DNA of 64,000 nucleotides, taken from positions 1-64,000 of the forward strand of contig JASANC010005541.1 in assembly GCA_030248135.1 (NCBI GenBank), written 5' to 3'. This DNA comes from Theristus sp. LFF4_11 (Eukaryota > Nematoda > Chromadorea > Monhysterida > Xyalidae). The position numbers and the translations under genes are program-made. The notes under the pieces are model-generated. The model had not been told where the DNA came from. It searched no databases and saw only the letters and a list, made by a program, of their open reading frames with translations. Positions within the stretch are counted from its first letter, which is position 1; the number at the start of each line of letters is the position of its first letter. Shown here in pieces: positions 53,801-62,800 of this stretch.

Positions 53801-56800
53801 AAATCGAAAACTAGCCAAAAAAATCTGAAAACTAAGCCATAAACACAAATCGAGGTCGCTGAGTCCGAATATGACGTTTATTTTGCCGTACGAATTACTC
53901 CGGGCCCTAAAAACGGCCTCTATAGGGACGGAAAGGGAAAAAAATTAAAAAAATCAGAAACTAGCCGAAAAAAAATTGAAAACTAAACCATAAACACAAA
54001 TTGAGGTCGCTGAGTCCGAATATAACGTTTATTTTGCCATACGAATTACTCTACGCCTTAAAAACGGCCTCTATAGGAACGGAAACGAGAAAAAATTGAA
54101 AAAATCGGAAACTAGCCAAAAAAATCTGAAAACTAAGCCATAAACACAAATCGAGGTCGCTGAGTCCGAATATGACGTTTATTTTGCCATACGAATTACT
54201 CCGCGCCCTAAAAACGGCCTCTATAGGAACGGAAACGAGAAAAAATTGAAAAAATCGGAAACTAGCCAAAAAAATCTGAAAACTAAGCCATAAACACAAA
54301 TCGAGGTCGCTGAGTCCGAATATGACGTTTATTTTGCCATACGAATTACTCCGCGCCCTAAAAACGGCCTCCATAGGGACGAAAAGGGAAAAAATTGACA
54401 AAATCGGAAACTAGCCAAAAAAATTGAAAACTAAGCCATAAACACAAATCGAGGTCGCTGAGTCCGAATATGACGTTTATTTTGCGATACGAATTACTCC
54501 GCGTCCTAAAAACGGCCTCTATAGGGACGGAAAGGAGAAAAAATTGAAAAAATCGGAAACTAGCCAAAAAAATCTGAAAACTAAGCCATAAACACAAATC
54601 GAGGTTGCTGAGTCCGAATATGACGTTTATTTTGCCGTACGAATTACTCCGGGCCCTAAAAACGGCCTCTATAGGGACGGAAATGGAAAAAAATTGAAAA
54701 AATCAGAAACTAGCCGAAAAAAATTTGAAAACTAAACCATAAACACAAATCGAGGTTGCTGAGTCCGAATATAACGTTTATTTTGCCATACGAATTACTC
54801 TACGCCTTAAAAACGGCCTCTATAGGGACGGAAAGGGAAAAAATTGAAAAAATCGGAAACTAGCCAAAAAAATCTGAAAACTAAGCCATAAACACAAATC
54901 GAGGTCGCTGAGTCAGAATATAATGTTTATTTTGATATACGAATTACTCCGCACCCTAAAAATAGCCTTTATAGGGACGAAAAGGAAGAAAATTAAAAAA
55001 ATCGGAAACTAGTCAAAAAAATAAAAACTAAGCCATAAACACGAATCGAGGTCGCTGAGTCCAAATATGACGTTTATTTTGACATACGAATTACTCCGCA
55101 CCCTAAAAATGGCCTCTATAGAGACGAAAAAGGAAAAAATGGGAAAAAATCGGAAACTAGCAAAAAAACTGAAAACTAAGCCATAAACACAAATCGAGGT
55201 CGCTGAGTCCGAATAGATTTTTTCCCTTTCGTCCCTATAAAGGCCGTTTTTAGGGTGCGGAGTAAGTCGTATGGCAAAATAAACGTCATATTCGGACTCA
55301 AAGACCTCGATTTGTGTTTATGGCTCAGTTTTCAGATTTTTGTCTAGGTTCCGATTTTTTTTGATTTTTTTCTTTTCGTCCCTACAGATGCCTTTTTTAG
55401 GGTGCAGAGTAATTGGTATGGCAAAATAAATTTTATATTCGGACTCAGCGGCCTCAATTTGTATTTATGGCTCAGTTTTTAGATTTTTTGACTAGTTTCC
55501 GATTTTTTAAAATTTTCCCCTTTTCGTTCCTATAAAGGCCGTTTTTAAGTGCGGAGTAATTCTTATGGCAAAATAAACGTCATATTCGGACTCAGCGACC
55601 TCGATTTGTGTTTATGGTTTAGTTTTCAGATTTTTTGGCTAGTTTCCGAATTTTTCAATTTTCCCTTTCCGTCTCTATAGAGGCTGTTTTTAGGGCGCGG
55701 AGTATTTTGTATAAAAACTAAACGTCATATTCGGACTCAGCGACCTCGATTCGTGTTTATGGCTTAGTTTTCAAATTTTTTTTGACTAGTTTCCGATTTT
55801 TTTCAATTTTTTCCCTTTCCGTCCCTATAAAAGCCGTTTTTAGGGCGCGGAGTAATTTGCATGGCAAAATAAACGTCATATTCGGACTCAGCAACCTCGA
55901 TTTGTGTTTATGGCTTAGTTTTCAATTTTTTTTGGCTAGTTTCCGATTTTTTCAATTTTTTCCTTTTGCGTTCCTATAGAGGCCGTTTTTAGGGCGCGGA
56001 GTAATTCGTATGGCAAAATAAACGTTATATTCGGACTCAGCGACCTCGATTTGTATTTGTAACAGGATTTCAGGTTCCTTGTGGTGTGCGTTTTTTCATT
56101 TAAAATTGATTATCAAGGAATTTTGCCTCCTCATCCCCATGGCATACGCGTTTAGGGCACAGTAGACGCGTCGGGCAAACTTATAAATAAGATTTTTGAA
56201 CTCAACGTACCCGAAAACCCCCCTTTGGTCACTGTTTCAGCCCGCGAAATCGCAACAAAAAATTTTGGGGGTGGGAGGAAACACCCTGCCTGTGGGTACC
56301 CATTCTCTCCCAAAATGCTCCCTAAATATTTCCAAAATCACAAATGTTTAATCAAAAATTACAATTTTTCTTGAAAAGTATAATTTTTGGGTTCCCAAGT
56401 CTAAAAATATGCACTGAATATGACGCTATTTAGTCTTACAAACAACTATATTAGCGAATTTTTTAAAATTTATAGCGCTTTTCATTGAAAAATTAGCAAA
56501 AAAATGCGGGTGGGGTGGCACCCCCCTCATAAATCGATTAGCATCCGGTGCACTCCCTCTAGCAGGCGACCGGGGGTCCCACTTACCCCCACCTAGAGTT
56601 GGCATAGGAAAAAACTGTTTTTTTTCTTTTTTATAAAACCGGTTTTTTTCAGTTTTCCCTAAAAAAATAAAAAACGGTTTTTACATTAAAAATTTTCAAA
56701 CTTCGTGGTCAAAAGTCACAATTCTTCGATTGATTGATAAAATGTAAAATTATATTATAGAACGTGCTGTGCTGGAAACCAATAAAAGCGAAACTGATTT

Positions 56801-59800
56801 GATTTAAAACAAAAACATAGCAAACTGGGTCGGTTGTATGCCCGAAAACAGCGTTTTACGCTGCCCAAAAACACTATTTTTGGTTTATTTTCTAGTTTGA
56901 GCTCAAGGTGCCAAGTTCTGGAAAGTTTATGAGCTGGGAAAAAATCAGTTTTCGGTTTTAAAACGGTTTTAAAACGGAAAAGAACCCGGTTTTTTTCCTG
57001 GAAATATAAAAAACATTTTTTACCAACCCTACCCCCCCCCCCCAATTTGGCATCTCCACCCCCCCCCCCACGGGTAGGTACCCCTACCTAAAAATGTCTG
57101 TCATCTTCGGTACTGCACAAAACTGCCGTTTAGTTTTGCTGATTTCAAATTTCCGCGGAGCCGTGAAACATTTTCCCTACCTGTGCGAGCAAACGCATAT
57201 TATCTAGATACGAGACGTTCAATAAGAAAGATAGTACCTGTGTGCGGCAGAAAAAATTCTCAGCTCCTTTTACACTCACAGAGTGAGACAAACTTATTTT
57301 GGAATTTTAGCGCGAACGACCAATGATCCATATTATGGCGGCTTCCACCGTCCTCTTCGATCGCTAATGATGGACATATTAACTACCGCACTTCGGTGGT
57401 ACCGTTTGATTTCTGATACGCGTGCAAGTGCAATTCCAAAAAAAACTTGATTATTACACAACAAGCAGCTACTTACCGCAAGCACCGGTGGCACTGTTGC
57501 AAACTGGCGTCGGTACTGTACAATCGTTTGGCACGCACCCACCTGTAAATTTACATGCATATTTGCTGTGTAGTGCGGTTCATGTACTGTCGCGGCTCGC
57601 GAAATTCCGGCCCGAAGAGTTGCGGCCCGGTGAATTTTTACTAGCATGAACAAAACGAAGTGATTTTTGGTGACCAACTATCGATATGTTCACGTCGTGA
57701 ACTATTTTTAAAATGCCTTGCAGAATTGTGCCTCAGATTTGTATTTTTTGTTCCAATAAGTAGAAGATAATGACCTCCAATGTTTTTTGCATGCTTCTGG
57801 CTATCAGATTTTGTCCAGCCTACAGTCGAACTCAATAAAATGTGGAATCAGCTGATTGGTCGGCCGAGGGGAGGCTGCTCACACTCCGCACCCTTCTTGT
57901 TTCGTGGATCTGGATTCTATTGAAACGTGTTTCTTTTGAATGAGTGTAAATTTCCAGCACTCTTTTCATGCTAAAAATAAACTCAAAGGGTTGGAGACTG
58001 CAAAACTCAGAATTTTCTTAAATCAACAGCTCAAAATGTATTTTTTGTTTGATGACGACAACGACGTCGTCGCTTAATTTTTACGTGTGAACTGAAAGAC
58101 AAAAGCCTGAAAGGAGTGCGCTGTGCATGGTTTGCTGCGTGCACCAAGTATATGAACACAGTAGCTTACCAAAAACAACTTGAAAACGGTGAAAATGAAA
58201 AAGATGAAAGCAAAGTCGTCGTCGTGTCGTCGTCGTCCGCGAAGTCGGAACGCATTTTTTTAATTGCGGACCCATGTCGATCGGTCAGCTAGGAATGAAA
58301 CCCCCTTCAGCTGGCTACACAACGCACTCATTTCAGGCTTTTGTCTTTCAGTTCACACGCAAAAATTAAGCGACGACGTCGTCGTCGTCGTCGTCAATAA
58401 AAAATGCATTTTGAGCTGTTTAATAAAAAAGTCTGAATTTCGCAGTTCTCCAACCCTTTCAGTTTATTTTTAGCATGAAAAGGATGCTTGAAATACACAC
58501 TCATTCAAAAGAAACACGTTTCAATAGAATCCACATCCACGAAAAAAAAGGGTGCGAAGTGTAAGCAGCCTCCCCTCGGCCGACCAATCAGCTGATTCCA
58601 CATTTTATTGAGTTCGACTGTAAGTCTAAGCTGTAAAGTTAAAATTTCTAACAGAAAATTTTAATTAATTTAAATAAACCGAAAAAAAATTTTAATTTAA
58701 TAATTAAAAAAACAAAATGCCGGTTTTTTTAAATTAAAAAACACCCAAATATGCTTTGAAAATGTCATTTTTTGGCACAGTTTTTGGAAAATTCAACAAA
58801 AATTTTCTTTGACATGACATATTACCCTTAAAACCTCGTGTGCACGTGTGTGTTGTGTATTGCGCGTGTGTTGCATCAGCCGTACAAACGCTATTACCGT
58901 ATTACCTCTAATAAACCCCCATGGGTTGAACATCATTGAAAATACGCTGTAACATGTGAGTGAACATCGATATTTTACTACCAAAAAAATTACTTCATGT
59001 CGTTTAATATTGTTCGTGCTGGCGAAAATTCATCGGGCCGGAATTCTCCGGGTCGAAATTCTCCGGGCCGAAATTCTCCGGGCCGGAATTCTCCGGCCGG
59101 ATTTCTCCGGGCCGGAATTCTTCAGACCGAAATTCTTCGGGCCGGAATTATCCCAGGCCGAAATGTTCGAGCCGGAATTCTTCGGGACGGAATTCGTCGG
59201 GCCGGAATGAGTGGGCCGGAACTCTTCAGGCCGGAATTAGCGGACCGGAATTGTACCCCCCGAAGCTGACAGCCTGTGAAGATTTTATATGCTCATTAAG
59301 CATTTGTCGTCTTGGATTTCGCTTTAGAAACGCATTCTAAATATGGGGTTTTGGAGCTGATCAGTGACTAAAAGAAACATTTGATTAGCAACGATAGAAC
59401 AGAATGTACCAGAAAATGTCAGTTCTGTGGTCAAATGTTTTAAGAAGGCAGTGGCCCGGATAAACAGGTAGATTCGGATAACTTGGAGTTTCAAAAAAAA
59501 TCGACAATCCCTGCATCTCCTTAAAAACACAAAAAAATCCGCCACCAACAGTGACTCCAAAAATGCAACTTTCTAGAGTAGATGTATCCCAAATTTCAAC
59601 TCTCATATTAATTACACCGCCAAGAAACTCACGACAAGCACCAGTGCCGCCAGCGTCGCAGAATGGAGTGCTACCAGTACAATCAGCTTGCACGCATTCA
59701 CCTAAATGAATAACACATATTACAAAAACAAAAAATCACACATAACTAAATAATTACGCCGCCAAGTAACTCACGACAAGCACCAGTGTTGCCAGCGTCG

Positions 59801-62800
59801 CAGAATGGAGTGTTTGTACCGGTACAATCGGCTTGTACGCATTCACCTAAATGATTAAAACACATTACAAAAACAATAAATTCAACATTACTAAATAATT
59901 ACACCGCCAAGCAACTCACGACAAGCACCAGTGTTGCCAGCGTCGCAAAATGGAGTGTTTGAACCAGTACAATCGGATTGTACGCATTCACCTAAATGAA
60001 TAAAACACATTACAAAAACAATAAATCAAGCAACCCGAAATAATTACACCGCCAAGCAACTCACGACAAGCACCAGTGTTGCCAGCGTCGCAGAATGGAG
60101 TGGTTGTACCAGTACAATCGGCTTGTACGCATTCACCTAAATGATTAAAACACATTACAAAAACAATAAATCAAACACTATTAAATAAAAATAAAAGAAT
60201 TACACTGCCAAGCAACTCACGACAAGCACCAGTGTTGCCAGCGTCGCAAAATGGAGTGTTTGTACCAGTACAATCGGATTGTACGCATTCACCTAAATGA
60301 ATAAAACACGTTACAAAAACAATAAATCAAGCATTACGAAATAATTACACCGCCAAGCAACTCACGACAAGCACCAGTGTTGCCAGCGTCGCAGAATGGA
60401 GTGTTTGTACCAGTACAATCGGCTTGTACGCATTCACCTAAATTAATAAAACGCATTACAAAAACAATAAATCAAACACTACCAAATAATTACACCGCCA
60501 AGCAACTTACGACAAGCACCAGTGTTGCCAGCGTCGCAGAATGGAGTGTTTGTACCAGTACAATCGGCTTGTACGCATTCACCTAAATGAATAACACATC
60601 TTACAAAAACAAAAAATCACACATAACTAAATAATTACGCCGCCAAGTAACTCACGACAAGCACCAGTGTTGCCAGCGTCGCAGAATGGAGTGTTTGTAC
60701 CAGTACAATCGGCTTGTACGCATTCACCTAAATGAATAAAACACATTACAAAAACAATAAATCAAACATTACTGAAATAATTACACAGCCAAGCAACTCA
60801 CGACAAGCACCAGTGTTGCCAGCGTCGCAAAATGGAGTGTTTGAACCAGTACAATCGGATTGTACGCATTCACCTAAATGAATAAAACACATTACAAAAA
60901 CAATAAATCAAGCAACCCGAAATAATTACACCGCCAAGCAACTCACGACAAGCACCAGTGTTGCCAGCGTCGCAGAATGGAGTGTTTGTACCAGTACAAT
61001 CGGCTTGTACGCATTCACCTAAATGATTAAAACACATTACAAAAACAATAAATCAAACACTATTAAATAAAAATAAAAGAATTACACCGCCAAGCAACTC
61101 ACGACAAGCACCAGTGTTGCCAGCGTCGCAAAATGGAGTGTTTGTACCAGTACAATCGGATTGTACGCATTCACCTAAATGAATAAAACACGTTACAAAA
61201 ACAATAAATCAAGCATTACGAAATAATTACACAGCCAAGCAACTCACGACAAGCACCAGTGTTGCCAGCGTCGCAGAATGGAGTGTTTGTACCAGTACAA
61301 TCGGCTTGTACGCATTCACCTAAATTAATAAAACGCATTACAAAAACAATAAATCAAACACTACCATTTAATTACACCGCCAAGCAACTTACGACAAGCA
61401 CCAGTGTTGCCAGCGTCGCAGAATGGAGTGTTTGTACCAGTACAATCGGCTTGTACGCATTCACCTAAATGAATAAAATACATTACAAAAACAATAAATC
61501 AAACATTACTGAAATAATTACACAGCCAAGAAACTCACGACAAGCACCAGTGTTGCCAGCGTCGCAAAATGGAGTGTTTGTACCTGTACAGTCGGCTTGT
61601 ACGCATTCACCTAAATGAATAAAACACATTACAAAAACAATAAATCAAACATTTCGAAATAAAAATAATTACACCGCCAAGCAACTCACGACAAGCACCA
61701 GTGTTGCCAGCGTCGCAGAATGGAGTGTTTGAACCAGTACAATCGGATTGTACGCATTCACCTAAATGAATAAAACACATTACAAAAACAATAAATCAAG
61801 CAACCCGAAATAATTACACCGCCAAGCAACTCACGACAAGCACCAGTGTTGCCAGCGTCGCAGAATGGAGTGTTTGTACCAGTACAATCGGCTTGTACGC
61901 ATTCACCTAAATGATTAAAACACATTACAAAAACAATAAATCAAACACTATTAAACAAAAGAATTACACCGCCAAGCAACTCACGACAAGCACCAGTGTT
62001 GCCAGCGTCGCAAAATGGAGTGTTTGTACCAGTACAATCAGATTGTACGCATTCACCTAAATGAATAAAACACATTGCAAAAACAATAAATCAAGCATTA
62101 CGAAATAATTACACCGCCAAGCAACTCACGACAAGCACCAGTGTTGCCAGCGTCGCAGAATGGAGTGTTTGTACCAGTACAATCGGCTTGTACGCATTCA
62201 CCTAAATTAATAAAACACATTACAAAAACAATAAATCAAACACTACCAAATAATTACACCGCCAAGCAACTTACGACAAGCACCAGTATTGCCAGCGTCG
62301 CAGAATGGAGTGTTTGTACCAGTACAATCTGCTTGTACACATTCACCTAAATGAATAAAACACATTACAAAAACAACAAATCAAACATTACCAAATTACA
62401 CCGCCAAGCAACTCACGACAAGCACCAGTGTTGCCAGCGTCGCAGAATGGAGTGTTTGTACCAGTACAATCGGCTTGCACGCATTCGCCTGAATGATTAA
62501 AACACATTACAAAAACAATAAATCAATCATTACTAAATATTTACACCACCAAGCAACTCACGACAATCACCAGTGTTGCCAGCGTCGCAGAATGGAGTGT
62601 TTGTACCAGTACAATCGGCTTGTACGCATTCACCTAAATGAATAAAACACGTTACATATACAATAAATCAAACATTACTGAATAATTACACCGCCTAGCA
62701 ACTTACGACAAGCACCAGTGTTGCCAGCGTCGCAGAATGGAGTGTTTGTACCAGTACAATCGGCTTGCACGCATTCACCTAAATGAATAAAACACATTAG

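Larger units (their letters stand above)
52105..57220. repeat. Family R copy split by an hAT element
   Basis: 52,105-52,264 and 57,124-57,220 together match the continuous copy at 855-1,130. The break is at CACAAAAC, duplicated on both sides of the hAT element. Confidence 0.75.

Noticed and set aside
52714..54597. Long open frames on the minus strand (163 and 116 codons)
   Set aside because: They repeat the same ~50-residue translation of the satellite monomer; no start context or splice sites.
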